Below are positions 27,024 through 37,356 of a stretch of 64,000 nt of DNA, in pieces; within the stretch, counting starts at the first letter, position 1; each line of letters opens with the position of its first letter. Position numbers and translations under genes: made by a program. The stretch is from Bizionia sp. M204 (GTDB lineage: Bacteria; Bacteroidota; Bacteroidia; Flavobacteriales; Flavobacteriaceae). The stretch spans positions 2,159,001 to 2,223,000 of the forward strand of contig NZ_CP046242.1 of NCBI RefSeq assembly GCF_023205095.1, read 5' to 3'. Under the pieces are notes generated by a model that saw only the letters and a list, made by a program, of their open reading frames with translations, had not been told where the DNA came from and searched no databases.

Positions 27024-28652
27024 ATGGGAAAAGGATTCTTTAACGTACCACTAGCAGTAAATGAGCCTGTAAAAACTTATGCTCCAGGATCGCCAGAGCG
27101 CGATGAAGTTTTAAAAGTTTATAAAGACATGTACAACAGTAAAGTTGATGTAGGCATGTACATCAATGGGAAAGAGGTGAAAACTGGAAACACGAGAACA
27201 ATGTCTCCTCCACATGATCATCAACATATTGTTGGAACCTATCATTTAGCCGAAAAATCTCATATTGAAGAAGCCATTTCTACAGCTTTAGAAGCTAGAA
27301 AAGAATGGTCTCAAATGCCATGGGAACAACGCGCAGGAATATTTTTAAAAGCTGCCGAATTAATTGCAGGTCCTTACAGAGCTAAAATTAATGCTGCAAC
27401 CATGATTGCACAATCTAAAAATATTTACCAAGCTGAAATTGATGCAGCTTGTGAGTTAATTGACTTTTTACGTTTCAACGTACAATTCATGTCAGATATT
27501 TACATGGACCAACCAGAAAGCACAAGCGATGCTTGGAATCGTGTAGAATATCGTCCACTAGAGGGTTTCACCTATGCCGTAACACCTTTTAACTTTACTG
27601 CTATTGCTGGAAACTTGCCGTCTTGTATGGCATTAATGGGGAATGTTGTTGTTTGGAAACCAAGTAACAACCAGATTTTCTCTGCTAAAGTTATTATGGA
27701 TGTCTTTCAAGAAGCTGGTGTTCCAGATGGCGTAATAAACGTTGTTTTTGGTAATCCAGGTATGATTACAGATACAGTTATGGCTAGTCCAGATTTTTCT
27801 GGTTTACATTATACAGGTTCAACACCAGTGTTTCAAGATTTATGGAAACAAATTGGGAATAATATAACAAATTATAAAACGTACCCAAGAATAGTTGGTG
27901 AAACGGGTGGGAAAGATTTTGTTGTAGCGCACAAATCTGCAAACGCTAAACAAGTAGCAACAGCTATTTCTAGAGGCGCTTTTGAATTCCAAGGTCAGAA
28001 ATGTAGTGCAGCTTCTAGAGGTTATATTCCAAGCAACCTTTGGGAAGATGTTAAAAAATATATAATTGAAGACGTGAAGTCCTTTAAGATGGGATCTCCA
28101 GAAGATATGGGGAATTTTATTACAGCGGTTATTAACGAAAGTTCATTTGATAAATTAGCGAAGTATATTGACAACGCAAAATCAGATAAAGATGCTGAAA
28201 TTATTGTTGGTGGAAATTATGATAAATCCAAAGGATACTTTATTGAGCCTACGGTTATTGTAACAACCAACCCACAATATACAACGATGGTAGAGGAGTT
28301 ATTTGGCCCAGTTATGACCATTTATGTATATGATGAAAACGACTTTTCAGAAACATTAAAACTAGTAGACCAAACTAGCGAATACGCTTTAACAGGCGCT
28401 ATTTTAGCTACATGTCGTTATGCAGTTCAAGAAGCTACCAACGCGCTTCAAAATAGTGCTGGTAACTTTTATATTAATGATAAACCAACAGGAGCTGTTG
28501 TTGGTCAGCAACCATTTGGAGGTGCCAGAGCATCTGGAACAAATGATAAAGCTGGATCAGCACAAAACTTGTTACGTTGGGTATCACCTAGGTTAATTAA
28601 AGAAACATTTGTAACACCAGTTGATTACAGATATCCATTTTTAGGAGAATAA
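27024..28652 (+). CDS. pruA: L-glutamate gamma-semialdehyde dehydrogenase
   Basis: The 542-aa aldehyde dehydrogenase of the P5CDH type oxidises glutamate semialdehyde to glutamate in proline breakdown, using NAD+. The catalytic Cys lies in 'FQGQKCSAASRGY' and the Glu general base region in 'VGETGGKDFV'. The monofunctional length and 'AVTPFNFTAIAGNLP' motif fit the class found in Bacteroidota and mitochondria. No proline dehydrogenase gene is adjacent. It has its own promoter and a strong terminator, so it is monocistronic. Together with proCBA at 53-56 kb the window holds both proline synthesis and part of its degradation. Confidence 0.96.
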   Translation: MGKGFFNVPLAVNEPVKTYAPGSPERDEVLKVYKDMYNSKVDVGMYINGKEVKTGNTRTMSPPHDHQHIVGTYHLAEKSHIEEAISTALEARKEWSQMPWEQRAGIFLKAAELIAGPYRAKINAATMIAQSKNIYQAEIDAACELIDFLRFNVQFMSDIYMDQPESTSDAWNRVEYRPLEGFTYAVTPFNFTAIAGNLPSCMALMGNVVVWKPSNNQIFSAKVIMDVFQEAGVPDGVINVVFGNPGMITDTVMASPDFSGLHYTGSTPVFQDLWKQIGNNITNYKTYPRIVGETGGKDFVVAHKSANAKQVATAISRGAFEFQGQKCSAASRGYIPSNLWEDVKKYIIEDVKSFKMGSPEDMGNFITAVINESSFDKLAKYIDNAKSDKDAEIIVGGNYDKSKGYFIEPTVIVTTNPQYTTMVEELFGPVMTIYVYDENDFSETLKLVDQTSEYALTGAILATCRYAVQEATNALQNSAGNFYINDKPTGAVVGQQPFGGARASGTNDKAGSAQNLLRWVSPRLIKETFVTPVDYRYPFLGE

Positions 28653-28672
28653 ATATTTAAATATAAGTTTCC

Positions 28673-28706
28673 AAAAACCCTTAACAGTACCTGTTAGGGG
28701 TTTTTT
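28673..28706 (+). terminator. Terminator of pruA
   Basis: A long stem pairs aaaaacccttaacag with ctgttaggggttttt around a 3-base loop (tac), with one G-U pair, and ends in a T run. It lies about 20 bp after the stop codon. Confidence 0.88.
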
Positions 28707-28780
28707 TATGTCGTTTATCCAAAGTTTTAGTACTAATCCATTTCAGGCAGTATATTTAAACAATCAATACATCTATACAT

Positions 28781-31156
28781 ATGAAAATAAACTACTTTTT
28801 ATTAGTCGCGCTGCTTACCATATCAGCGTTTTCGCAAAACAATAAAACTTTCGAAAAATTTGATACAAAGGGAATGGAAACAAGCATTTTGGTTCCACAA
28901 TCTCCCATTGTTAATATTACAGATTACAATAACAAAACGCTAAACACCTATAGTTTTTACCAGGCGTATAAAACCATAGCACAAAACGATTTCCAAGACC
29001 GTTTTAAGCCACTTTCTAGTTTAAAAGAAGACAGTAAACAAAGCCATTTCACGAATTATATTCCATTGGCAATTTTGCTTTCAGATTTTGAATCTATTAC
29101 CGAACAAGCTTTCCGAAATCAAGTAGTAACAAGAGATGCGCAAGGCTTCATTATTCGTAGAAACACAAGTGAGGCTATTTTTGAAAAAAGAAACCTGTCT
29201 ATTGCCGCGCCGCTTAGAGCAAAGCACAAAGGATTAGAAACGACGTTTTCAATAGCGTCAAAACATATTTTTAATGCAACAGAAAATGCCATTGAAGCCA
29301 TTGCCATTAATTTTGATGATGGTCAAGATTTCAGGCCAATACCAACTAATCAAAATATACAAGTTTCCTATTTAGAGGCTGGAGATAAAACACTAACATT
29401 TCAAATAACATTAGCTGATGGATCCATTATTTACCGTCAAGCAACTATAGAGATAGCTTATTCTAATGCCGATTTAGAACGAAATTTTAATCGTGTAATA
29501 TCAACATTTAATTCAACTATTACACCAGACCTTTCGCCTTACGGAGAAACCACATCTTATCCTGGAACAGGTGAATACGAACTATTTTTAAGCGCTGATA
29601 ATATTTTAGACAAACCTATTATTTTAGTCGACGGTTTTGATCCTGCTGATGGACGTGACATTGCTGGAATTTATGAACTACTAGATTTTGAAGAAAATGG
29701 GACCACCTCTAATTTAGGGGATTTGGTAAGGGACGAAGGTTTTGATGTGGTCATTCTGAATTTCCCAGTGTATACGCGCGCAGCTGATAATAAAGTTATT
29801 GATGGTGGCGTTGATTTTATTGAACGAAACGCCATGCTTTTAGTAGAATTAATTAATAGCATAAACGCACAAAAAATTGGCGTGGAAAACAATGTCATTA
29901 TTGGGCCAAGTATGGGTGGTCTAATTTCAAGATATGCCATAAATTATATGGAGAATAATAATTTAGATCATGAAACTAGGTTATGGATTTCTTTTGATTC
30001 ACCTCACCATGGTGCCAATGTGCCCATCGGGTTTCAACACCAGTTTAATTTTTTAGCTTTTGGACTTGATGATTTTGCTGTTTTAGGCGATCAAAATGTG
30101 GAAGAATTGCAACCTATTATTGATGGTATGTTACGCTCTTCTGCTGCTAGACAAATGTTGGTAGATCAGTTTGAACCGCATATTACAAATAGCGATGGTG
30201 TTACTTTTAATAGCGCTTTAAATTTACCGCAACAACATCCTTACAAAGCCATTTTGGACACGAGAATGAATAGTTTAACCGCATCTGGATTTCCAGAGTT
30301 AACACGAAATATTTCAATTATTAATGGAAGTGGTATAAATTCTAGATACCAAGATAATACAGCAGCTGCAAATAATTTAAATCCTGGCAGTCGTATTCTT
30401 AATGCAAATATTGATGTAATAACAGGTGCCGAATTAAAAGCCGAAACACGTTTTACACCTAATGCAGGTTCACAAGTTTATAGTAGTAAAGTACATTTGG
30501 ATTTTGCTTGGTGGTTTCCTTTAGCCAACGACCGTATTAACAATGCCACATCCCGAGCCCCAAGCTTTTCTAATGGTGTGGACGCTGCTTCTGGTGGATT
30601 ATTTGACATTTTGAGCTTGACTGAAGATTTATCCACAGATGGTTTGGTGGGCGATTTTCTAAACGCGCTCTCCACAGATTATTTTAATTTTATTCCAAGC
30701 GTCAGTTCTATGGCTTTTGAAATTACTAATAATGAAATCGATTGGTTTCATACGCCAAGTAATGTTACAACCGCTCGTGCAACAACCAGCACCACACCTT
30801 TTGATGCTTGGTATATGCCAAATGAAAATGAACCACACGTAACATTAACACCTCAAAATGTTGATTTTGCTATAAACGAAATTATTCTAGAAACATTACA
30901 TACAGATTCATTTTCTGAAAACTTTATGAAACTGGAACAAAATCCGGTTTCACAAAGTTTTACAATTTTAAGTTCACAAACCTATAACAATGCCAATATA
31001 TCCATAGTAGATATTACCGGGAAAACAGTTTTACAATTAACTTTAAATGTAACCCAACGTACTAACGTTCCGTTCCAAATGGCTTCGGGATTGTACATTT
31101 TAAATGTAGAAAGCGACGGCAATCAAATTTTAAAAACAAAATTATTAGTTAAGTAA
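28781..31156 (+). CDS. T9SS-exported alpha/beta-hydrolase-like protein
   Basis: The 791-aa protein has a signal peptide (to about residue 19), a large N-terminal region of beta type and then an alpha/beta-hydrolase-like domain with 'KPIILVDGFDP' and the nucleophile elbow G-P-S-M-G-G ('VIIGPSMGGLISRYAI'), an esterase/lipase pattern with Ser as nucleophile. The last ~75 residues form a type A T9SS sorting domain: 'LEQNPVSQSF', 'NISIVDITGKTV' and 'SGLYILNVESDGNQILKTKLLVK' (in parts). It is thus expected to be carried across the outer membrane and processed there. Substrate unknown. The spacing to both neighbours indicates a single-gene unit. Confidence 0.85.
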   Translation: MKINYFLLVALLTISAFSQNNKTFEKFDTKGMETSILVPQSPIVNITDYNNKTLNTYSFYQAYKTIAQNDFQDRFKPLSSLKEDSKQSHFTNYIPLAILLSDFESITEQAFRNQVVTRDAQGFIIRRNTSEAIFEKRNLSIAAPLRAKHKGLETTFSIASKHIFNATENAIEAIAINFDDGQDFRPIPTNQNIQVSYLEAGDKTLTFQITLADGSIIYRQATIEIAYSNADLERNFNRVISTFNSTITPDLSPYGETTSYPGTGEYELFLSADNILDKPIILVDGFDPADGRDIAGIYELLDFEENGTTSNLGDLVRDEGFDVVILNFPVYTRAADNKVIDGGVDFIERNAMLLVELINSINAQKIGVENNVIIGPSMGGLISRYAINYMENNNLDHETRLWISFDSPHHGANVPIGFQHQFNFLAFGLDDFAVLGDQNVEELQPIIDGMLRSSAARQMLVDQFEPHITNSDGVTFNSALNLPQQHPYKAILDTRMNSLTASGFPELTRNISIINGSGINSRYQDNTAAANNLNPGSRILNANIDVITGAELKAETRFTPNAGSQVYSSKVHLDFAWWFPLANDRINNATSRAPSFSNGVDAASGGLFDILSLTEDLSTDGLVGDFLNALSTDYFNFIPSVSSMAFEITNNEIDWFHTPSNVTTARATTSTTPFDAWYMPNENEPHVTLTPQNVDFAINEIILETLHTDSFSENFMKLEQNPVSQSFTILSSQTYNNANISIVDITGKTVLQLTLNVTQRTNVPFQMASGLYILNVESDGNQILKTKLLVK

Positions 31157-31175
31157 ACAATACTGAATTTTAATT

Positions 31176-31314
31176 AAAAGAGGCTGTTTTAATAATAGCA
31201 ACTTAATGTCCAACTTAGCGCAGTAGAAGTTTTCATGTTTTTATAACACAAACATTTCCACTGTACTCAATGTGACATTTAGAATGAAAATTTACTTTTC
31301 AGACAGCCTCTTTT
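31176..31314. repeat. REP-like inverted repeat pair and probable bidirectional terminator
   Basis: A perfect 12-bp inverted repeat, aaaagaggctgt (31176-31187) and acagcctctttt (31303-31314), bounds a 139-bp element between convergent genes. The inner parts also match imperfectly as inverted copies: on the left 'taatgtccaacttagcgcag', on the right, read on the minus strand, 'aaatgtcacattgagtacag'. The core resembles the REP-like 'TGTCACATTGAGCGCAGT' palindromes common in flavobacteria. It holds no ORF; a long hairpin with T runs would end both transcripts. Confidence 0.7.
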
Positions 31315-31355
31315 TTATTTTTGTAAAATTTTATTCCAATTCAAAATTAAACATA

Positions 31356-31985
31356 TTACCCTTTAAACTTAATGGGTAAATGCACCACCTTTTTAGTCTC
31401 GAAAAATGCTTCCGAATAAAAATCGGAAATATTATAAATCGTTGCTAATTTATAGTCTTGGAGTTCTTCCGATAAATCGCCTCCTTTTAAATACAAAATC
31501 CCATTTTTAAGTTCATGGTTTTGTTTCTTGGCAACTTTACCTTTTATCCAGTGCACAAAAGTTGGCATGGCAGCCACGGCTCTGCTAATAATGAAATCGT
31601 AGGTATCTTTGATTTCCTCAACTCGGGAATGCGTAGTTTTTACGTTAATCAGCTCTAATCCAGCAACAACCTCATCCACCACTTTCAATTTTTTAGCAAT
31701 ACTATCTACCAAATGAAATGTGCATTCTGGATATAAAATAGCTAGTGGAATACCTGGAAAACCACCTCCAGTTCCAACATCCATTAATTTAGTTCCTGGT
31801 TTAAAATCAATCACTTTTGCAATGGCCAAAGCGTGCAAAACATGGCGTAAATACAACTCATCAATATCCTTTCTCGACACAACATTTATCTTCAAATTCC
31901 AGTCTTGATATAAGGCTTCTAATTGCGTAAATTTAGCAATCTGATCTTCCGTTAGGTCGGGAAAATACTTTAAAATGAGTTCCAT
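31356..31985 (-). CDS. rsmG: 16S rRNA (guanine527-N7)-methyltransferase
   Basis: The 209-aa length, the SAM-binding motif 'LMDVGTGGGFPGIPLAI' (about residues 66-82) and 'FIISRAVAAMPTFVHW' identify RsmG (GidB), which methylates N7 of G527 in 16S rRNA. It is transcribed alone and is divergent from the desaturase gene. Confidence 0.96.
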   Translation of the reverse strand: MELILKYFPDLTEDQIAKFTQLEALYQDWNLKINVVSRKDIDELYLRHVLHALAIAKVIDFKPGTKLMDVGTGGGFPGIPLAILYPECTFHLVDSIAKKLKVVDEVVAGLELINVKTTHSRVEEIKDTYDFIISRAVAAMPTFVHWIKGKVAKKQNHELKNGILYLKGGDLSEELQDYKLATIYNISDFYSEAFFETKKVVHLPIKFKG

Positions 31986-32126
31986 ATTCTTCGATTTTCG
32001 ACAAAAATAGGTAATTTTTTGTGCATATTTTTATGAAAACTTTGTGTTCATAACGGCTCATTATAATTATATTTGCATAAATATGTGTTACAACCTGGTT
32101 TGTAAGTACATTTTAAATAACACAGT

Positions 32127-33221
32127 ATGACAAATAAAACCCTTTCTTTCTCAAGAAATGATTCTGCAAAATTCTTCAGAACATTGAATAAGCGCGTGAA
32201 TGATTACTTCAAAGAAAATAATATAAAAAAAACAGGTAATTGGACTTTATACATAAAAGCCATAATCATGTTTACCCTACTTTTAGGGCCTTTAGTCCTT
32301 TTATTAACCGTAAGCATGCCTGGCTGGTTGCAAATAATTTGTATGGTAGTCATAGGAATTGGAATTGCTGGTGTTGGAATGAACGTGATGCATGATGCTA
32401 ATCACGGATCTTTTTCTAGTAAAAAATGGGTAAATACCTTAATGGGAAGTAGTATCCATATTTTAGCTGGAAACGACTACAATTGGAAAGTTCAACATAA
32501 TGTTTTACACCATACCTACACAAATATTCAAGGTCATGATGAGGATATTGATGCAGGACGAATTATCCGATTCTCAAAACATTCTAAATGGATGAAAATC
32601 CACCAATACCAAAAGTATTATGCATTTTTACTTTATGGACTATTAACAGTAAACTGGGCAATTACAACCGATTTTAAACAGACCTATGTTTACCTGAAAA
32701 GAAAATTATCTTATGGTGATTTTCCTAATCCAGCAACACAATGGACGAAATTAATTATTGGTAAAATATTATATTATTCACTTTGGGTAGTTTTACCATT
32801 AGCTTTAGGCTTTGCCTGGTGGAAAGTGTTAATCGGATTCTTAATTATGCATTATACAGCTGGTGTAATTTTAAGTGTTATTTTCCAATTAGCGCATGTC
32901 ATGCCAAATACGGAAATGCCTTTACCTGATGAAGAAGGAAACATGAAAAACACATGGGCTATTCATCAATTATTTACCACCTCTAATTTTTCACCAAAAA
33001 GTTGGATTGTAGAGTTTTACACAGGCGGTTTAAACAGACAGGTAGAGCACCATTTATTTGCTCATATTAGTCATGTTCACTATAAAAACATTGCTAAAAT
33101 AGTGAAAGAAACGGCGCATGAATTTAGCTTACCTTATAATGAATACAATTCTATTTGGACAGCTATAGCAGAACACTACAACCAATTAAAAACACTTGGT
33201 GCAAAACCGAGTATGGCTTAA
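32127..33221 (+). CDS. Membrane fatty acid desaturase
   Basis: The 364-aa protein contains the three His boxes of acyl desaturases: H-D-A-N-H (about residue 89), 'HNVLHHTYTN' (about 124-133) and 'QVEHHLF' (about 305-311), which bind a di-iron centre. Hydrophobic stretches (about 45-90 and 180-260) span the membrane. It introduces a double bond in acyl chains; the 'QVEHH' third box is typical of front-end or delta-5/6-like and linoleoyl-type desaturases of this family, but the regiospecificity cannot be read from sequence. A fused cytochrome b5 domain is absent. The short gap to the aminotransferase gene (30 bp) allows cotranscription. Confidence 0.9.
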   Translation: MTNKTLSFSRNDSAKFFRTLNKRVNDYFKENNIKKTGNWTLYIKAIIMFTLLLGPLVLLLTVSMPGWLQIICMVVIGIGIAGVGMNVMHDANHGSFSSKKWVNTLMGSSIHILAGNDYNWKVQHNVLHHTYTNIQGHDEDIDAGRIIRFSKHSKWMKIHQYQKYYAFLLYGLLTVNWAITTDFKQTYVYLKRKLSYGDFPNPATQWTKLIIGKILYYSLWVVLPLALGFAWWKVLIGFLIMHYTAGVILSVIFQLAHVMPNTEMPLPDEEGNMKNTWAIHQLFTTSNFSPKSWIVEFYTGGLNRQVEHHLFAHISHVHYKNIAKIVKETAHEFSLPYNEYNSIWTAIAEHYNQLKTLGAKPSMA

Positions 33222-33251
33222 TTTTCATTTACTTTTAAAAAGATATTTCTA

Positions 33252-34439
33252 ATGAATGTACTTTCAGATAGAGTTTTAAACATGGCCACGTCTGCCACAT
33301 TAGCTATGGCAGCTAAAACGCGCGAATTACGTGCGGAAGGCAAAGATATTATTGGTTTGAGTTTGGGTGAACCAGATTTCAATACACCAGATTATATTAA
33401 AGAAGCGGCTGTTCAAGCCATTCATGATAATTACAGTTCCTACACACCAGTTGATGGTTATGTAGAACTAAAACAAGCCATTATCACCAAATTTAAGCGT
33501 GATAACAATTTAACCTATACCTTACCACAAATTGTGGTGTCTACAGGTGCTAAACAAGCACTTTACAATGTGGCACAAGTAATGATTAATAAAGGTGACG
33601 AAGTTATTTTACCATGTCCATATTGGGTAAGTTATGCAGATATTGTTGAGCTTGCCGAGGGCGTTCCTGTAGAAGTACAAACCAGTATTGCCACCGATTT
33701 CAAAATGACACCTGCACAATTGGAAGCAGCTATTACACCAAGAACAAAAATGATTTGGTATAGCTCTCCTTGTAATCCAAGTGGCTCGCTTTACAGCAAA
33801 GAAGAATTACGTGCTTTAGCCGATGTGCTTCAAAAACATCCAAATATTTATGTGGTTTCTGATGAAATTTACGAGCATATTAACTTTACAGAAAACGGTC
33901 ATGCTAGTATGGCCCAATTTCCAGATATGTTTGATAGAACCATAACTATAAATGGCGTTTCTAAAGCGTTTGCTATGACAGGCTGGCGAATTGGGTATTT
34001 AGGTGCGCCAGAAAACATAGCACGTGCTTGCAACAAAATGCAAGGTCAAGTAACTAGTGGTGCTAACAGTATTGCACAGCGTGCGGTAATTACAGCTTTA
34101 AATGAATCGCCAACGCGCGTTAAGTTCATGATAGATGAATTTCATATTCGTCGCGATTTGGTTTTAACCTTATTGGATGATGTGCCTGGGTTTATAAATA
34201 ATACCCCAGAAGGTGCTTTTTATGTATTCCCTAATATTTCGGCTTTCTTTGGAAAAACCCTAAAAGGAACCACCATTAACAATGCAACCGATTTCTCATT
34301 ATTCTTATTAGAACACGCCTTGGTAGCAACGGTTACAGGTGATGCGTTTGGCGCACCAGATTGCATTCGCTTATCTTATGCAGCGAGTCAAGCACAAATT
34401 ATTGAAGCTATTAAGCGAATTAAAGAGGCTGTGACTTAA
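33252..34439 (+). CDS. Class I/II aminotransferase, aspartate aminotransferase type
   Basis: The 395-aa PLP enzyme belongs to fold type I subgroup Ib. PLP-lysine is expected in 'NGVSKAFAMTGWRIGYLG', and the carboxylate-binding Arg in 'CIRLSYAAS'. The N-terminal 'LSLGEPDFNTP' and 'SSPCNPSGSLYSKEEL' blocks support aspartate aminotransferase. It converts aspartate and 2-oxoglutarate to oxaloacetate and glutamate. Related enzymes act on aromatic or other amino acids, so the exact substrate range is open. Confidence 0.93.
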   Translation: MNVLSDRVLNMATSATLAMAAKTRELRAEGKDIIGLSLGEPDFNTPDYIKEAAVQAIHDNYSSYTPVDGYVELKQAIITKFKRDNNLTYTLPQIVVSTGAKQALYNVAQVMINKGDEVILPCPYWVSYADIVELAEGVPVEVQTSIATDFKMTPAQLEAAITPRTKMIWYSSPCNPSGSLYSKEELRALADVLQKHPNIYVVSDEIYEHINFTENGHASMAQFPDMFDRTITINGVSKAFAMTGWRIGYLGAPENIARACNKMQGQVTSGANSIAQRAVITALNESPTRVKFMIDEFHIRRDLVLTLLDDVPGFINNTPEGAFYVFPNISAFFGKTLKGTTINNATDFSLFLLEHALVATVTGDAFGAPDCIRLSYAASQAQIIEAIKRIKEAVT

Positions 34440-34465
34440 AGATTAATAGCATTTATTAGTTGAAT

Positions 34466-34502
34466 AAAAAAAATCCACTTCGCTTGAAGTGGATTTTTTT
34501 TA
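34466..34502. terminator. Bidirectional terminator between aminotransferase and trkH
   Basis: aatccactt (34472-34480) pairs with aagtggatt (34487-34495) around a 6-base loop; A and T runs flank it on both sides, serving both convergent genes. Confidence 0.88.
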
Positions 34503-34510
34503 TTTTTAAA

Positions 34511-36004
34511 TTACCTATTCCTCCAAAAGAAAGGTGTTAATAAAATCAAAACTGTAAACAACTCCAAACGCCCAATTAGCATTAAAAAAGCGGCCCACCA
34601 TTTACCCAAAGCTGGTAAGGCAGCGTAATTATTAACTGGGCCAAAATCGCCAAAAGCTGGACCCACGTTTCCTAAACTAGAAGCTGCAATTCCTATGGAA
34701 GACATGAAGTCTAATCCAAACATAGAGAACACTAAAGAACCTACAATAAAGGACAGCATATATAAGATAAAGAAGGCAAGAATATTAAAAACAATATCTC
34801 CTGAAACCGCTCTAGAATTATAACGAACAGGCAAAATAGCATTGGGATGCAAAGCACGCTTAAATTCTAAAAAACCATTGCGTATTAAAATTAAATGGCG
34901 CACTACTTTTACCCCACCCGATGTGCTTCCTGCTGAACCACCTAAAAACATCAACCCAAAAAAGAATACCACTAAAAATGGTGACCATAAGGTATAATCG
35001 GCTGTAATAAAACCTGTGGTTGTTACAACACTTAAAACTTGAAACATGCCATGTCGTAGGGCACTTTCTGCTTCACCCCAAACCATGGGATGTGCTATGG
35101 ATGATATTGTTGGATCTGCTTTAAAATAAATAATGGTACTCGCAATGATGGTAAAAATCACAATAAAAGACAGATAGAGCTTAAACTCGTCATCTTTTAG
35201 TATTTTCTGAACCTTCCCTTTAAAGGCAAAATAGCTTAAAACAAAATTAGTTCCAGCTAAAAACATAAAAAGGATAATGATATACTGAATAACCGGTTGA
35301 TCATTCCAATAGGCAACACTCGCATTTTTGGTTGAAAACCCACCAGTAGATAAGGTACTCATAGCATGATTCATGGCGTCAAACAAATTCATTCCGGCCA
35401 CTTTTAACAAAATAGTTTCTGCTACGGTATACCCAAAATAAATGAGCCATAACCGTTTGGCTGTATCGGTAATTCTTGGATGTAACTTATCGGCATTAGG
35501 TCCTGGCGCTTCAGCCGCAAACAACTGCATACCTCCTATTCCTAACAAGGGCAAGATAGCTATGGCTAAAACAATTATTCCCATCCCGCCTATCCAATGT
35601 GTCATACTACGCCAAAAAAGAACCCCTTTTGGAATAATTTCAATATCATTCAAAATGGTGGCACCTGTTGTAGTATAGCCAGACATAGTTTCTAGAAAGG
35701 CGCTGGTAAAATCCGGAATAGCACCTGTAAAAACATAAGGTAAACAACCTGAAAGCGCCATGATTAGCCAGCCAAATGTAACGACCACATAGCCTTCACG
35801 CTTATCCATGATTTTTTTATGATCACGCGTGGCATACATCAACGAAACGCCTAATAAAAGCGTACTAATACCCGCTAAAAATAATGGAAACGTAACGCCA
35901 TCTTTATAAATATAGCTGATGAGTGTAGACACGAGCATAAAGCCACCATTAAATAAAAGCAGCAAACCTAAAAAGTGAAAAATGATTTTATAGTTCAGTT
36001 TCAT
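34511..36004 (-). CDS. trkH: Trk/Ktr potassium transporter, membrane subunit TrkH
   Basis: The 497-aa protein has about ten membrane helices with the four pore-loop motifs of TrkH, e.g. 'TTTGATILN', 'LSTGGFSTKNAS' and 'VTTTGFITADY', the last containing the selectivity Gly, and 'ASSLGNVGPAFG'. It forms the K+ channel that TrkA gates from the cytoplasm. It lies 2 bp after trkA on the same transcript. Confidence 0.95.
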   Translation of the reverse strand: MKLNYKIIFHFLGLLLLFNGGFMLVSTLISYIYKDGVTFPLFLAGISTLLLGVSLMYATRDHKKIMDKREGYVVVTFGWLIMALSGCLPYVFTGAIPDFTSAFLETMSGYTTTGATILNDIEIIPKGVLFWRSMTHWIGGMGIIVLAIAILPLLGIGGMQLFAAEAPGPNADKLHPRITDTAKRLWLIYFGYTVAETILLKVAGMNLFDAMNHAMSTLSTGGFSTKNASVAYWNDQPVIQYIIILFMFLAGTNFVLSYFAFKGKVQKILKDDEFKLYLSFIVIFTIIASTIIYFKADPTISSIAHPMVWGEAESALRHGMFQVLSVVTTTGFITADYTLWSPFLVVFFFGLMFLGGSAGSTSGGVKVVRHLILIRNGFLEFKRALHPNAILPVRYNSRAVSGDIVFNILAFFILYMLSFIVGSLVFSMFGLDFMSSIGIAASSLGNVGPAFGDFGPVNNYAALPALGKWWAAFLMLIGRLELFTVLILLTPFFWRNR

Positions 36005-36006
36005 AC

Positions 36007-37356
36007 TTACAAGAACAGTTTTTCAACTTCTTTAATAGAACGTGGTAATCCGCAAATGACGACCAAATCTCCTTCCTGGATCTTAAAATCTCCCAATGCA
36101 ATATTTCCAATCCCATCTCTTATAACGCCCGCAATAATAGCAGATCTTGGAAAGCCCGCATCTTTAATTAATTTATTGCAAATTTTTGAACGCGCTTTCA
36201 CTTTAAATTCTAAAAGCTCGGCATCCATATTATTTAATTTGGTCATAGCTAATACTTCACCACGTCTCACGTATCTAAAAATGGTATTAGCAGCTAATAA
36301 TTTTTTATTTATTAGAGTATCAATACCTATGGATTGCGACAACTCAAAATAATCCATGTTTTCAACCAAGGAAATAGTTTTTTTAACACCTTTTGATTTG
36401 GCTACTAAACTCGACATAATATTAATTTCGCTATTCCCTGTTACGGCAATAAAGGCATCCATTGCACCCATGTTTTCTTCATTCAATAAATCAACATTCC
36501 GGCCATCACCATTTATAACTAGTACATTTGGCAATTCATCCGCAATATCAAACGCGCGGTTTTTGTCTTTTTCAATCAGCTTCACGTTAAAACCATTAGC
36601 CGATAAATCACGAGCTGTTTTATAACCAATTTTACTACCACCAAGAATCATTACATTCTTAATTTCTGTATTGGTTTTACCTGTAATTTTACATAATTCT
36701 TCAGCACCACCTTCCGATGTTATAAACACTACGTGATCGCCTTCCTTTAATTGGGTATCACCTCTTGGAATAATAGTATATTGTGTTCCAAAGCGTTGAA
36801 TTGCGATTGGCACAAAATGTATATCTGGAAATATTTCGGCTGCTTCCTGAACCGTTTTCCCTGCAAAAGGCATGGTTCTAGATAGATCTAATCCCACCAT
36901 AGTTAGTGCACCATCTTCAAAAGCATAGGTATCACTAAATGCAGACTGGGATAGTAATAATCTAATTTCAGCCGCGGCTAAAGCTTCTGGTGAAATTAGT
37001 TCATCAATACCAAATTTAGTAAAACCTACTTCATCTTTATGTTGTATAAACTCGGTGTTGGAAATCCTGGCAATGGTTCGTTTGGCTCCTAACTGTTTTG
37101 CCAATACACAAACCGTAATGTTTGTTGTTTCTGAAGATGTTACGGCAATTACCAAATCACTTTGGGCAACACGTGCATCTTTTAAAATAGAAATGGAAGT
37201 TGCATCGCCTTTCATAACCTTTATATCCAAATGATTATCTGCATTAAGCAAACTTTCTTTGTTGGTATCTATCAGCGTAATTTCTTGCGATTCAAAGGAT
37301 AATAGTTTTGCTAAATGAAATCCAACTTCACCAGCACCCGCAATAATAATTTTCAT
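36007..37356 (-). CDS. trkA: Trk potassium transporter regulatory subunit TrkA
   Basis: The 449-aa protein has the two-fold repeat of TrkA: RCK_N (Rossmann with 'IIIAGAGEVGFHLAKLL' near residue 2 and 'VMILGGSKIGYKTARDL' near 232) each followed by an RCK_C domain. It binds nucleotides and controls TrkH opening. The second Rossmann motif is intact, as expected for a full-length gating subunit. It is the first gene of trkAH. Confidence 0.96.
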   Translation of the reverse strand: MKIIIAGAGEVGFHLAKLLSFESQEITLIDTNKESLLNADNHLDIKVMKGDATSISILKDARVAQSDLVIAVTSSETTNITVCVLAKQLGAKRTIARISNTEFIQHKDEVGFTKFGIDELISPEALAAAEIRLLLSQSAFSDTYAFEDGALTMVGLDLSRTMPFAGKTVQEAAEIFPDIHFVPIAIQRFGTQYTIIPRGDTQLKEGDHVVFITSEGGAEELCKITGKTNTEIKNVMILGGSKIGYKTARDLSANGFNVKLIEKDKNRAFDIADELPNVLVINGDGRNVDLLNEENMGAMDAFIAVTGNSEINIMSSLVAKSKGVKKTISLVENMDYFELSQSIGIDTLINKKLLAANTIFRYVRRGEVLAMTKLNNMDAELLEFKVKARSKICNKLIKDAGFPRSAIIAGVIRDGIGNIALGDFKIQEGDLVVICGLPRSIKEVEKLFL

